A stretch of 64,000 nt of DNA from Rhodoblastus sphagnicola (lineage in GTDB: Bacteria; Pseudomonadota; Alphaproteobacteria; Rhizobiales; Beijerinckiaceae). The position numbers and the translations under genes were made by a program. The stretch spans positions 43,443-107,442 of the forward strand of contig NZ_NHSJ01000126.1 in the NCBI RefSeq assembly GCF_002937075.1. The letters are read 5' to 3'. A model generated the notes under the pieces. The model did no database searches. It was given only the letters and a program-made list of their open reading frames with translations, and had not been told where the DNA came from. Below are positions 20,892 to 32,919 of this stretch, in pieces (the stretch's first letter is position 1; each line of letters begins with the position of its first letter).

Positions 20892-21377
20892 ATGATCGAC
20901 CCCAAAGACTATCGCGACGCCATGAGCGCGCTCGCCTCGCCGGTGCATATCATCGCCACTGACGGCAAGGCCGGACCGGCGGGCCTGACGGTGACGGCGC
21001 TGGCCTCCGTCACCGATTCCCCGGCGACGCTGCTCGTCTGCGTCAATCGCGAAACCGCGTCCGCGCCGCGCTTCATCGACAACGGGTTTTTCACCGTCAA
21101 CAGTCTCGCCGCGCAGGATCGCGAACTCTCCGACATTTTCGCCGGCCGCACCGACGAGCATTTTGAAAAGAAATTCACCCACGGCCTGTGGAAGCGCAGC
21201 GTGAACGGCCAGCCGGCGCTGCTCAGCGCGCTCGCCTGTTTCGAATGCAAGCTGACGGAAGTGAAGGACGTCGGCACCCACCACATCTTCTTCGGCGAGG
21301 TTTTGGCCGTCGCCCGTCCGGCGGCGGGACCGAGCCTGATTTATCACCACCGCGCCTATGGGCGGGTCGGGGACTAA
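20892..21377 (+). CDS. flavin reductase family protein (FMN-binding split barrel)
   Basis: A 161-residue protein of the flavin reductase-like family (HpaC/RutF type), which supplies reduced FMN or FAD to two-component monooxygenases. Family features are YRDAMSALASPVHIIATDG, AGLTVTALASVTDSPATLLV, FFTVNSLAAQDRELSDIFAG and the closing LIYHHRAYGRV. GAGGGAGG precedes the ATG. No monooxygenase gene is adjacent, so its partner is unknown. Confidence 0.88.
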   Translation: MIDPKDYRDAMSALASPVHIIATDGKAGPAGLTVTALASVTDSPATLLVCVNRETASAPRFIDNGFFTVNSLAAQDRELSDIFAGRTDEHFEKKFTHGLWKRSVNGQPALLSALACFECKLTEVKDVGTHHIFFGEVLAVARPAAGPSLIYHHRAYGRVGD

Positions 21378-21499
21378 GCTTGCGCGGCGCCGCGCAAGTT
21401 TTAAGTAGGGGCCGTGATGTAAAGCTTGAGGGCGTATCCGGCTTTGGCGCGAAATTCGCCACTGGGGTCGCGACGCGCGGAAACAGCCGGATCGCCCCG

Positions 21500-21853
21500 A
21501 TGAACGCCCAAAACAGCGCTGAGGTTATCGCTTTTCCCAAAACCACGGCCCGCTCAGCCGCCCGGCTGTTCGCCTTCGACGAACCGCCGACGGTCGAAAC
21601 CCTGCTGGACCGCTGGCGACTCGCCGACAGCCTGTACCAAGGCGCCGTCGCCGAGCAGGCGGGCAGGGCGGTCTGGGCCAGGCCGCCCGCCGGTCTGAAC
21701 GCGCTGCGCCAGGCGGCGGACTATTTCTGGGAGCGGTGCATGGAGCGGGTCGCGGTCGAAACCGTTTTCGCGGCGCTGCAACGCAGCGGCGCCGACGCCG
21801 CGCTGAAGACGCGCGTGCGCGATCATTTCAGCGCTTTTTGCCATTCGCTGTGA
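21500..21853 (+). CDS. hypothetical protein
   Basis: A 117-residue protein I do not recognise. The N-terminus is polar (NAQNSAEVIAFPKTTARSAA), followed by a mostly helical region (TVETLLDRWRLADSLYQGAV, YFWERCMERVAVETVFAALQ). No signal peptide or membrane segment. ATG at 21500 is the first sensible start; the frame is open further upstream but overlaps the flavin reductase gene. It precedes another unknown gene at 21962 on the same strand with 108 bases between. Confidence 0.55.
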   Translation: MNAQNSAEVIAFPKTTARSAARLFAFDEPPTVETLLDRWRLADSLYQGAVAEQAGRAVWARPPAGLNALRQAADYFWERCMERVAVETVFAALQRSGADAALKTRVRDHFSAFCHSL

Positions 21854-21961
21854 CAGTCAATGTGACGTGACTCATTAACCTTTCCATTCGTTCACCAGTT
21901 TTCTTCAAAGTCGATCAATACCCCGGCGCTTAACTGATCTCCACTGAAGGAGTTCCCGTTG

Positions 21962-22429
21962 ATGGCGTCCGGAAACCTGCCCAAACACACGCTTTACGGC
22001 TTCGAGCCGGCGAGCGACCGGCGCGGACTGATCGCCTCCCTTGCGCAAAACGCCGAGGCGATGGTTCCGGGAAAAGTGCGCCAGTTGCGCCGCGCTTTGT
22101 TCGAGGACGAGGTTTTGGCGCGCCCCGAGGCGGAAGCCCTGTTCGCGCTGGAGCGCGCGCAAAAAGGCCGGGCCGGCCGCGACTGGACCAAATTCTTCGT
22201 CGAAACCCTCACCGACCATCTGGTGTGGCGGGGACAGCCCGGAAAAATCCTCGATCACGAAACCGCGCGCTGGTTGATCGTCGAGGCCGACCGCAATCTC
22301 ACGCCCGCCGTTTACGCCCTGCTCGCCCATGTGCTCGCGGAGGCCGAAAGCGCCCCGGCCTGGTTCGTCGAGGCCGTGCGCGCAAGAGGCGAGGCGGACC
22401 CGGTGCGCGCCGCGCTGGCCTGCGCGTAA
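21962..22429 (+). CDS. hypothetical protein
   Basis: A 155-residue helical, soluble protein of unknown function with no recognised domain (LPKHTLYGFEPASDRRGLIA, QLRRALFEDEVLARPEAEAL, DWTKFFVETLTDHLVW). GAAGGAG at 21946-21952 supports either ATG at 21962 or TTG at 21959. The repeated tetratricopeptide-like helices are suggestive but not diagnostic. The last codons and stop are duplicated as a 16-bp direct repeat (22417-22432 and 22438-22453). It lies 153 bases upstream of pccA on the same strand. Confidence 0.6.
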   Translation: MASGNLPKHTLYGFEPASDRRGLIASLAQNAEAMVPGKVRQLRRALFEDEVLARPEAEALFALERAQKGRAGRDWTKFFVETLTDHLVWRGQPGKILDHETARWLIVEADRNLTPAVYALLAHVLAEAESAPAWFVEAVRARGEADPVRAALACA

Positions 22430-22453
22430 GCCCATTGGGCCTGCGCGTAAGCC
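22417..22453 (+). repeat. 16-bp direct repeat spanning a stop codon
   Basis: GGCCTGCGCGTAAGCC occurs at 22417-22432 and 22438-22453, five bases apart. The first copy contains the TAA stop of the upstream gene and the second repeats it, consistent with a replication-slippage duplication. Confidence 0.8.
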
Positions 22454-22582
22454 GAATGACTAACCTATTTGCTATGACCGCCGAGCTTGGCGGCGCTGGA
22501 CGCGCGGTCCCGCTTCTCCTAAAAGGCCCGTTCCAAACGTCTCTTTGAGAGCGGAAACCCGTTCGTCCGCACCGGGGCCAAA

Positions 22583-24595
<2,013 letters not shown>

Positions 24596-24607
24596 TTGAG
24601 CGACCGC

Positions 24608-24642
24608 GCCCTTCCTGCCCGGCAATCGGGGGCAGGAAGGGC
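24608..24642. terminator. hairpin between convergent pccA and queF
   Basis: A 13-bp inverted repeat (GCCCTTCCTGCCC/GGGCAGGAAGGGC) with a 9-base loop lies between the two stop codons. No clear T-run, but its position suits a bidirectional terminator. Confidence 0.6.
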
Positions 24643-24649
24643 CGCGCCG

Positions 24650-26545
<1,896 letters not shown>

Positions 26546-26570
26546 GGCCGCCCATCGCCGCAGGCCGGAG

Positions 26571-27380
26571 ATGCAAGACGAGTTGGACGAGGACGATGCG
26601 GACCCGGTCCGCATGCGTCATCGCGATCTCGAACGGATCGCCAACGCCGCCTTGCGCGTCGGCCGCGCGCTGATGGAATGCGGCGCGAGCGTCAGCGTCA
26701 CCCGTCTTGGGGTGACGATGACGGCGCGCGGACTCGGCGCCGGCATTATCGGCGTGCGCGTCGGCTATGCCTCGATCGGGCTGACGGTCTCAGCCGAACA
26801 GACCACCATCACGCGCATGATTTCGGTTGGCGGTCTCGGCGTCAATCACCGGCTCGACATGGCCGTGCGCGCGTTGGCCGCGCGCGTGGCGGAGAAAGGC
26901 GGAACGGTCGCCTCGGTCAATGGCGACCTGGATCGCCTGATCCGCGAAACGCCGCGCCACCCCATCTGGCTGGTGGCGCTGGCGACGGGGGTCGCCTGCG
27001 CCGCGTTCGGACGCCTGCTCGGCGTCGACGGGCAGGCCTTCGCCGCTGTCCTGCTCGGCGGGACGGTCGGGCAAGACCTGCGGCGCCGGTTGGCGGCGCG
27101 CGGCGTCAACCCTTTCGTCATCGCGGCCCTGGTCGCCTTCGTCGCCGGTTCGATCGGGGGCTGGGGCGCGCGTCTGCTCGGATCGGCCAGCGTCGACATG
27201 GCGACGATCGCGGCGAGCCTGCTGCTGGTTCCCGGCGTCCCCGCGACCAACGCCCAGACCGACATCATGGAGGGCTATCCGACCGTCGGCAGCGCGCGGG
27301 CGGTCGCGGTGGGCATGATGATGATTTTCGCCGCCACCGGCATCTGGTGCGCGCAGGGCCTTCTGCGAGCGGGCGCATGA
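26571..27380 (+). CDS. ThrE-type threonine/serine exporter, N-terminal domain protein
   Basis: A 269-residue member of the ThrE/DUF1212 family. The soluble first part (RHRDLERIANAALRVGRALM, TRLGVTMTARGLGAG) resembles the ThrE cytoplasmic domain; about five hydrophobic helices follow (HPIWLVALATGVACAAFGRL, FVIAALVAFVAGSIGGWGA, TIAASLLLVPGVPATNAQTD). In some bacteria this domain is fused to the partner domain; here the partner is a separate gene overlapping by four bases (ATGA at 27377). Together they probably export small neutral amino acids or a related solute from the inner membrane. It lies 25 bases after eno. Confidence 0.85.
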   Translation: MQDELDEDDADPVRMRHRDLERIANAALRVGRALMECGASVSVTRLGVTMTARGLGAGIIGVRVGYASIGLTVSAEQTTITRMISVGGLGVNHRLDMAVRALAARVAEKGGTVASVNGDLDRLIRETPRHPIWLVALATGVACAAFGRLLGVDGQAFAAVLLGGTVGQDLRRRLAARGVNPFVIAALVAFVAGSIGGWGARLLGSASVDMATIAASLLLVPGVPATNAQTDIMEGYPTVGSARAVAVGMMMIFAATGIWCAQGLLRAGA

Positions 27381-27853
27381 TCGACCTGGCCGCGCAAGCG
27401 CGGATCGTCCTGCATCAGGCGTTTTTCGGCGGCCTCGCGGCGGCCGGCTTTGGCGTGCTGTTCAATTTCGGCCCGCGCAGTCTGGCGCTTTGCGCGGGCG
27501 CGGGCGCGTTCGCGCTGGCCGTTCGCACGCTTGGCCTGGACGCGAACTGGACTCTCGAAGCCGCGACCTTCGTGGCGGCGCTGGCGACCGCCAGCGTCGC
27601 CATGATCGGCCTGCGCGGCATTGGCGCGGCGGCGCAGGCCATCGCGCTGGCAGGCTGCATCCCCATGGTGCCCGGCGCCTTTCTCAACGAGGCGCTGCTG
27701 GGTTTCTTCACGATTTCGGCGTCCGAGGCGGTCAACGCCGAAGCGGCCATCCTGCCTTCGCTTCAGGCGATGCTGCGCTTCATCTTCACGCTCGGCGCCA
27801 TCGGCGCCGGACTGGCGATCCCGTCGCATCTCGCGCGCCATCGCGGCTTCTGA
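27377..27853 (+). CDS. ThrE partner, threonine/serine exporter DUF3815 domain protein
   Basis: A 158-residue membrane protein matching the DUF3815/ThrE_2 half of threonine-serine exporters. About four or five helices are visible (QAFFGGLAAAGFGVLFNFGP, ALCAGAGAFALAVRTLGLD, AATFVAALATASVAMIGLRG, IALAGCIPMVPGAFLNEALL). The conserved IPMVPGAF element mirrors the LVPGVPATN of its partner. The start overlaps the previous stop by four bases, so the halves are made together. Confidence 0.83.
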   Translation: MIDLAAQARIVLHQAFFGGLAAAGFGVLFNFGPRSLALCAGAGAFALAVRTLGLDANWTLEAATFVAALATASVAMIGLRGIGAAAQAIALAGCIPMVPGAFLNEALLGFFTISASEAVNAEAAILPSLQAMLRFIFTLGAIGAGLAIPSHLARHRGF

Positions 27854-27907
27854 CGCCGCTTGCGCTCCGATTCGGCGCGCCGCCCGGGCGAAACGCGCAA
27901 GCGCCGA

Positions 27908-28111
27908 TCAGAACAGTCCGGCGATCCGCGCGAACATCAGGCGCACACTGTCCTGACAGGCGGCGGCGGAGAGAATCAGCAGGCCGAGGGCGACCATGCC
28001 GACGACGAAGCCGCCGTCGCCGCGTGCGTCCAAATGGTCGCGGCGGACGGTGGCGGGGGCGCCGCGCCGGATAGGCGCCTTGTGTTCGACCGAAAATCCC
28101 AGGGACGGCAT
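27908..28111 (-). CDS. small single-pass membrane protein (hypothetical)
   Basis: A 67-residue frame with a basic, His-rich N-terminus (VRRDHLDARGDGG) and one C-terminal hydrophobic helix (FVVGMVALGLLILSAAA). It is divergent from ftsB across 146 bases, and the codon pattern matches its neighbours. No ribosome-binding site stands out and I know no family for it, so it could be spurious. Confidence 0.45.
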   Translation of the reverse strand: MPSLGFSVEHKAPIRRGAPATVRRDHLDARGDGGFVVGMVALGLLILSAAACQDSVRLMFARIAGLF

Positions 28112-28257
28112 GACGGACTCCCATTTTTGGCGATGTCCGGGGGAAATTGTATCAAAATGGAACAGTCGCCCCCGGTTCCCCTCAACATTTCAAGTTTGGC
28201 GCCGCGCGGGGCGGCGCGCATTAACCCGCGCCTAACCAAAAGGCGCGAGAATGCGCC

Positions 28258-28608
28258 ATGGTCGTTCGCACGCGTCTCGCCGCCATCCTCATCCCCTTGG
28301 CCTTCTACGTCTTCTCCGGCGTGGTCGGGTCTTATTTCGTTTACCACGCCGCCCACGGCCAGCGCGGCCTTGAGGCTGACGCGGCCACGCGCAAGGAAAT
28401 GGCCGAGATCGAGTCCAGGCTGAAGGCGGTGCGCGCCGAGGAAGACTATTGGCGCAATCGCATCGCGCTGCTGCGCGGCCCGGAGATCGACCGCGACCTG
28501 CTCGACGAACAGGCCCGCACCCTGCTCGACCATGTCGGCAAGAGCGACCTGATGATCTTCCTGCCCACGGTCAGCGCGGAGACCACAGGCGCCACCACCC
28601 GTCGCTGA
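28258..28608 (+). CDS. ftsB: septum formation initiator FtsB/DivIC
   Basis: A 116-residue bitopic membrane protein of the septum-formation-initiator (FtsB/DivIC) family, part of the divisome FtsQLB subcomplex. One transmembrane helix near the N-terminus (LAAILIPLAFYVFSGVVGSY) is followed by a coiled-coil region (AATRKEMAEIESRLKAVRAE) and the family signature YWRNRIALLRGPEIDRDLLD. It sits between eno and pdhA, as usual in alphaproteobacteria. The Ser/Thr-rich tail is not conserved. Confidence 0.9.
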   Translation: MVVRTRLAAILIPLAFYVFSGVVGSYFVYHAAHGQRGLEADAATRKEMAEIESRLKAVRAEEDYWRNRIALLRGPEIDRDLLDEQARTLLDHVGKSDLMIFLPTVSAETTGATTRR

Positions 28609-28683
28609 GGCCCTCTCGCATTTCCCCGCGCTTCTGTTACGCTTTCGTAAGGAATCGAGGCTGACGCCGCTTGGGGAGGGAGA

Positions 28684-29655
28684 ATGGCGATGCAACCGCA
28701 TGGCGGCGCCGGGCGGGCGGAATTTCTGGCGTGCGACCCGCTGTCGAGCTTTCGCGCGATGCTGTTCCTGCGCCGCTTCGAGGAAAGGGCCGGGCAGATG
28801 TTCGCCATGGGCCTGATCGGCGGCTTCTGCCATCTGAGCATCGGCCAGGAGGCGATTGCGGTCGGCATGCGACAGGCGGCGCATCCGGGCGACCCGTTCA
28901 TCGCCTCCTACCGCATGCGCGGCCATTTGCTCGCCAGCGGCGCCGATCCCCGCGCCGTGATGGCGGAACTGGCCGGGCGTCGCGACGGCCTGTCGCGCGG
29001 CAAGGGCGGCTCCATCCACATGTTCGCGCCGGAACTGGATTTCTTTGGCGGGCACGGCATTGTCGCGGCCCAGGCCTCGATCGGGACCGGCCTCGCCTTC
29101 GCCAGCGCCTATCGCGGCGACGGCAAGGTTTGCGTCGCCTTTCTCGGCGACGCCGCCGCCGACCAGGGCCAGTTCGCGGAAAGCCTGGTCATGGCCCAGC
29201 GCTGGGCGCTGCCCATCGTCTATGTCATCGAGAACAACCAACCGCGCGACGGCTGGAATCGCCTCGCCCTGGCGGATCGCGGCGCGGCCTTCCGCATCCC
29301 CGGCGAGGAGATTGACGGCATGTGCCTGGCTTCCGTGCGCGACGCCGGGACGCGGGCGCTGGACTGGGCGCGGGCGGGCCATGGCCCCACCATTCTGGAA
29401 ATGCGCACCGAGCGCTATCGCGGTCATTCCGAGGCCGAGCCCGGCAAATATCGCGGCGGCGAGAAAAAGGCCGCGCCTGCGCCCGACCCGATCGCGCGGT
29501 TGCGCGCGGAAATCGTCGAGGCCGGCCTCGCCAGCGACGCGGAACTGCGGCGCGTGGACGCAGAGATTCGCGCGCGCGTCGCCGACGCCGCCGAGGCCGC
29601 CGCGCGCGGCGCCGAACCGGCCGCCGCCGAACTCATGACCGACATCCTGCTGTGA
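28684..29655 (+). CDS. pdhA: pyruvate dehydrogenase E1 component, alpha subunit
   Basis: E1-alpha of the pyruvate dehydrogenase complex (thiamine-diphosphate-dependent pyruvate decarboxylation), 323 residues. Recognisable blocks are LFLRRFEERAGQMFAMGLI, GFCHLSIGQEAIAVGM, YRMRGHLLASG, GGSIHMFAPELDFFGGHGIV and MRTERYRGHSEAEPGKYRG. The ThDP/Mg motif, normally GDG then about 30 residues then NN, reads GDAAADQGQ at 155-163 with NN at 184-185: the second Gly is Ala and the usual N of AANQG is D. ATG at 28684 follows GGGAGGGAGA. E1-beta follows after 10 bases. Confidence 0.9.
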   Translation: MAMQPHGGAGRAEFLACDPLSSFRAMLFLRRFEERAGQMFAMGLIGGFCHLSIGQEAIAVGMRQAAHPGDPFIASYRMRGHLLASGADPRAVMAELAGRRDGLSRGKGGSIHMFAPELDFFGGHGIVAAQASIGTGLAFASAYRGDGKVCVAFLGDAAADQGQFAESLVMAQRWALPIVYVIENNQPRDGWNRLALADRGAAFRIPGEEIDGMCLASVRDAGTRALDWARAGHGPTILEMRTERYRGHSEAEPGKYRGGEKKAAPAPDPIARLRAEIVEAGLASDAELRRVDAEIRARVADAAEAAARGAEPAAAELMTDILL

Positions 29656-29665
29656 GGCGCCGGCG

Positions 29666-30946
29666 ATGATCACTCACGTGCTGATGCCCGCCCTGTCGCC
29701 GCAGATGAAGTCGGGAACGCTGGTGCGCTGGCTGGTGGAGGAGGGCGAGGCCATCGAGGCCGGCGACATCCTCGCGGACGTCGAGACCGACAAGGCGACC
29801 ATGGAGGTCGAGGCGGCGGTATCTGGCGTGCTGCTGCGCATTCTCGTTTCCGAAGGCGAGAATGTCGCCGTGGGCGCGCCGATCGCCGCGATCGAGCCGA
29901 CGCCTGAACGGCCCGCGCAAGTTCGCGCGCCCGAACCGGCGCGCCGGCAGCCCGAACCCGCGCCGGTCGCGCGGCTCACCGTGCGCGAGGCCTTGCGTCA
30001 GGCGCTGGCCGAGGAAATGCGGCGCGACGACAGCGTGTTCCTGCTCGGCGAGGAAATCGGCGCCTATCAGGGGACGTTCAGGATCACGCAAGGGTTGCTG
30101 GAGGAATTCGGGCCGAAGCGGGTGGTGGACGCCCCCATCGTCGAGCACGCCTTCGCGGGCTTGAGCGTCGGCGCGGCCTTCGCCGGGCTGCGGCCGGTGA
30201 TCGAATTCATGAGCTTCAATTTCGTGTTGCAGGCGCTCGACCATATCGTCAATTCGGCGGCGAAGACCCTGTACATGTCCGGCGGGGCGCTGAATTGCCC
30301 CATCGTGTTCCGGGGTCCCAACGGCGCCAGCGCCCGCGTCGGCGCCCAGCACGCGCAGGATTTCTCCGCCTGGTTCGCGCATGTGCCCGGCCTGAAGGTG
30401 GTCGCGCCCTATACGGCCGCCGACGCCAAGGGCCTGCTCAAGGCGGCGATCCGCGACCCCAACCCGGTGGTTTTCCTCGAACATGAACGTCTCTACGGCG
30501 AATCCTTCGACCCGCCGGCCGATCCGGAAGCTTTGGTCGAGATCGGCGTTGCGGCGATCGCGCGGTCGGGGGAGGACGCGACGCTGGTGTCGTTTTCGCG
30601 CGGCGTCGCGCTGGCTTTGCAGGCGGCGGAACAATTGGCGGGGCAGGGCGTCGCCGTCGAGGTGATCGACCTGCGCACGCTGCGGCCGCTCGACATGGCC
30701 TGCGTGATCGAGTCCGTGGCCAGGACCGGGCGCTGCGTCGTGGTCGAGGAGGGCTGGCCGCAGGGCGGAATCGGCGCGGAAATCTCGGCGCGGCTGATGG
30801 AGGAAGCGTTCGACTTGCTGCGCGCGCCGGTGCGTCGCGTGGCGGGGCGGGATGTTCCGGCGCCCTATGCCGCCAATTTGGAAGCTCTGGCGCGGCCACA
30901 GGTCGGCGACGTGGTGGCGGCCTTGGAGTCCGTGCTTTATCTTTAG
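29666..30946 (+). CDS. pdhB: pyruvate dehydrogenase E1 component, beta subunit with lipoyl domain
   Basis: E1-beta of pyruvate dehydrogenase, 426 residues. The N-terminal lipoyl domain (residues 1-80) carries ETDKATME with the lipoylated Lys at 43; an Ala/Pro/Arg-rich linker follows; the transketolase-like domains run from LTVREALRQALAEEMRRDDS through GEEIGAYQGTF, FAGLSVGAAFAGLRPVIEFM and the C-terminal block VIDLRTLRPLDMACVIESV. The lipoyl-E1-beta fusion is typical of alphaproteobacteria. The E2 (pdhC) and E3 (lpd) genes that usually follow are not found before lipA. Confidence 0.95.
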   Translation: MITHVLMPALSPQMKSGTLVRWLVEEGEAIEAGDILADVETDKATMEVEAAVSGVLLRILVSEGENVAVGAPIAAIEPTPERPAQVRAPEPARRQPEPAPVARLTVREALRQALAEEMRRDDSVFLLGEEIGAYQGTFRITQGLLEEFGPKRVVDAPIVEHAFAGLSVGAAFAGLRPVIEFMSFNFVLQALDHIVNSAAKTLYMSGGALNCPIVFRGPNGASARVGAQHAQDFSAWFAHVPGLKVVAPYTAADAKGLLKAAIRDPNPVVFLEHERLYGESFDPPADPEALVEIGVAAIARSGEDATLVSFSRGVALALQAAEQLAGQGVAVEVIDLRTLRPLDMACVIESVARTGRCVVVEEGWPQGGIGAEISARLMEEAFDLLRAPVRRVAGRDVPAPYAANLEALARPQVGDVVAALESVLYL

Positions 30947-30999
30947 CGCCCGCTCCCCTATCACGCGCATCGAGACGCTGGCGCGCGAAAGGAAAATCG

Positions 31000-31287
31000 A
31001 TGTCGCAAGAAAAGGTCGAACTCACCGTGCCCCCGGATGTCGAACAGCATGGCGGGGCGGAAATCCTGCGCCTGTTCATCTGCAACGGGGCGCTGACGCT
31101 GTCGATGCAGCGCGCCTTCGAGCAGCCGGACATGTGGGGCCGCCTGCTGGCGGAACTGGCCATGCAGGTGGCGCAGGTCTATGCGCACGAAACCGAGATG
31201 AGCGCCGAAGAGGCGCTCGCCGACCTGCGCGTCGCGCTGGAGTCCGGGCTCGACCGCGTGACCTTCGAGCCGCCGCCGATTAACTGA
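31000..31287 (+). CDS. DUF5076 family small protein
   Basis: A 95-residue soluble protein fitting DUF5076, a family I recall beside pdhB in Bradyrhizobium-type genomes. Features are EILRLFICNGALTLSMQRAF and LLAELAMQVAQVYAHETEMS, a compact alpha/beta layout. GAAAGGAAAATCG precedes the start. It follows pdhB by 53 bases and is followed by a stable hairpin at 31292. The neighbourhood suggests a role tied to pyruvate dehydrogenase, but none is established. Confidence 0.7.
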   Translation: MSQEKVELTVPPDVEQHGGAEILRLFICNGALTLSMQRAFEQPDMWGRLLAELAMQVAQVYAHETEMSAEEALADLRVALESGLDRVTFEPPPIN

Positions 31288-31291
31288 TACG

Positions 31292-31316
31292 AAATCCGAA
31301 TGATCCATTCGGATTT
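31292..31316. terminator. perfect 11-bp hairpin after the DUF5076 gene
   Basis: AAATCCGAATG and CATTCGGATTT flank a 3-base loop, five bases after the stop codon. It resembles a terminator or mRNA-stabilising hairpin but lacks a long T-run. A further CATTCGG follows at 31319-31325. Confidence 0.5.
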
Positions 31317-31475
31317 GGCATTCGGCTCGTGCGGAACTTCGCTTTCGTTTCAAGGAATTCCGTGCGATTTTGTTTTCGCGGATCGCGGAGCGCGATCTCG
31401 CGTAAACCGGATGAGTGGCGATTTGACAGGGAGGCTTGAGCCGCGCATGAGAGGAAGAACGCCGGAACCCGCGCC

Positions 31476-32465
31476 ATGCCCGTTGTGATCGACCTGCTCA
31501 ATTCCGACCCGCGCCAGAGCGGCGGCGAACGCCCGCGCCATCCCGAAAAGGCGCATCGGCCGGACCAACCCATCGCGCGCAAGCCAGACTGGATCCGCGT
31601 CAAGGCGCCGGGGTCGCCCGGCTGGGCCGAAACCAAGGCCATCGTCAAGGCCAACGGACTGGCCACGGTGTGCGAGGAAGCCAATTGCCCCAACCAGGGC
31701 GAGTGCTGGGAGCGCAAGCACGCCAGTTTCATGATCATGGGCGGGATCTGCACCCGCGCCTGCGCCTTCTGCAATGTCGCCACCGGCTTGCCCAACCCGC
31801 TCGACGCCGGCGAACCCGATCATATCGGCGCGGCCACGGCCAAGCTCGGTCTTGAGCATGTGGTGGTGACCTCGGTCGATCGCGACGATCTCGCCGATGG
31901 CGGCGCCGCCCATTTCGCCGCGACCATCGCCGCGATCCGGCGCCTCAGTCCGAACACCACGATCGAGGTGCTGACCCCGGACTTCTTGCGCAAGCCCGGC
32001 GCGCTCGAAGTGGTGGTGGCGGCCAGACCGGACGTGTTCAATCACAATCTCGAAACCGTGCCGTCCAACTATCTGAATGTGCGGCCGGGCGCGCGCTATT
32101 TTCATTCCCTGCGGCTGTTGCAGCGGGTGAAGGAACTGGACCCGGAAATGTTCACCAAGTCCGGCATCATGGTCGGCCTGGGCGAGACCCGCAACGAAGT
32201 GCTGCAACTGATGGACGACATGCGCTCGGCCGACGTCGATTTCCTGACCATCGGCCAATATCTGCAACCGACGAAAAAACATTATCCGGTCAAGGCGTTC
32301 GTCACGCCCGAGGCGTTCAAGGCCTACGAGACATTGGCCTATTCCAAGGGCTTCCTGCTGGTGTCGGCCTCGCCGCTGACCCGCTCCTCGCACCATGCCG
32401 GCGAGGATTTCACCAAGCTGCGGGCGAAACGGCGCCAGCTTTGCGGGCAGGGAGCAGGCGTCTGA
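31476..32465 (+). CDS. lipA: lipoyl synthase
   Basis: LipA, a radical SAM enzyme that inserts two sulfurs into protein-bound octanoyl groups to make lipoyl cofactor for E2 and related proteins. The 329 residues show the auxiliary cluster motif [12 protein letters not shown], the radical SAM motif [10 protein letters not shown], and the C-terminal SSHHAGED with the conserved Ser that ligates the auxiliary cluster. [12 protein letters not shown] and FNHNLETV are family blocks. Its neighbours, the PDH E1 genes, are its functional clients. ATG at 31476 follows GAGGAAG at 31451 at a rather long distance. Confidence 0.97.
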   Translation: MPVVIDLLNSDPRQSGGERPRHPEKAHRPDQPIARKPDWIRVKAPGSPGWAETKAIVKANGLATVCEEANCPNQGECWERKHASFMIMGGICTRACAFCNVATGLPNPLDAGEPDHIGAATAKLGLEHVVVTSVDRDDLADGGAAHFAATIAAIRRLSPNTTIEVLTPDFLRKPGALEVVVAARPDVFNHNLETVPSNYLNVRPGARYFHSLRLLQRVKELDPEMFTKSGIMVGLGETRNEVLQLMDDMRSADVDFLTIGQYLQPTKKHYPVKAFVTPEAFKAYETLAYSKGFLLVSASPLTRSSHHAGEDFTKLRAKRRQLCGQGAGV

Positions 32466-32466
32466 C

Positions 32467-32919
32467 ATGCCGTCGTTTCGCACCAGCCATGTTGTCAAGC
32501 ACTCACCGGAGCAGATGTTCGATCTGGTCGCCGACGTCGAATCCTATCCGCAATTCGTGCCGCTCTGCGCCGCCATCAAGATCAAGCGCCGCTTTTCCGC
32601 CTCGGATGGGACGGAGGTATTCGTCTCGGAAATGGAGGTCGGCTACAAGGCCGTTCGCGAACGATTCACCAGCCGCGTGGTGCTGAACCGCGCCGCGCGC
32701 CGCATCGACGTCACCTATGTCGATGGCCCCTTCAGCCATTTGGAAAACCGCTGGACCTTCGCCGAGGCTGACCCCGGCCGCTGTCGCGTGGAATTCTTCA
32801 TCGCCTATGAATTCCGCAACCGCATGCTGGCCACGCTGATGGGCGGCATGTTCGACGCCGCCTTCCGCAAGTTTTCCACAGCCTTCGAGGCGCGGGCCGA
32901 CCAGATTTTCGGTGTTTGA
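32467..32919 (+). CDS. RatA/COQ10-type START-domain protein
   Basis: A 150-residue SRPBCC/START-fold protein of the COQ10/RatA family. Motifs are SPEQMFDLVADVESYPQFVP, FTSRVVLNRAARRIDVTYVD, GPFSHLENRWTF and FRNRMLATLMGGMFDAAFRK. E. coli RatA has been described as a ribosome-association toxin, while eukaryotic COQ10 binds ubiquinone; in alphaproteobacteria the gene follows lipA and a quinone-chaperone role is more likely. The start is two bases from the lipA stop, so they are co-transcribed. Confidence 0.88.
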   Translation: MPSFRTSHVVKHSPEQMFDLVADVESYPQFVPLCAAIKIKRRFSASDGTEVFVSEMEVGYKAVRERFTSRVVLNRAARRIDVTYVDGPFSHLENRWTFAEADPGRCRVEFFIAYEFRNRMLATLMGGMFDAAFRKFSTAFEARADQIFGV

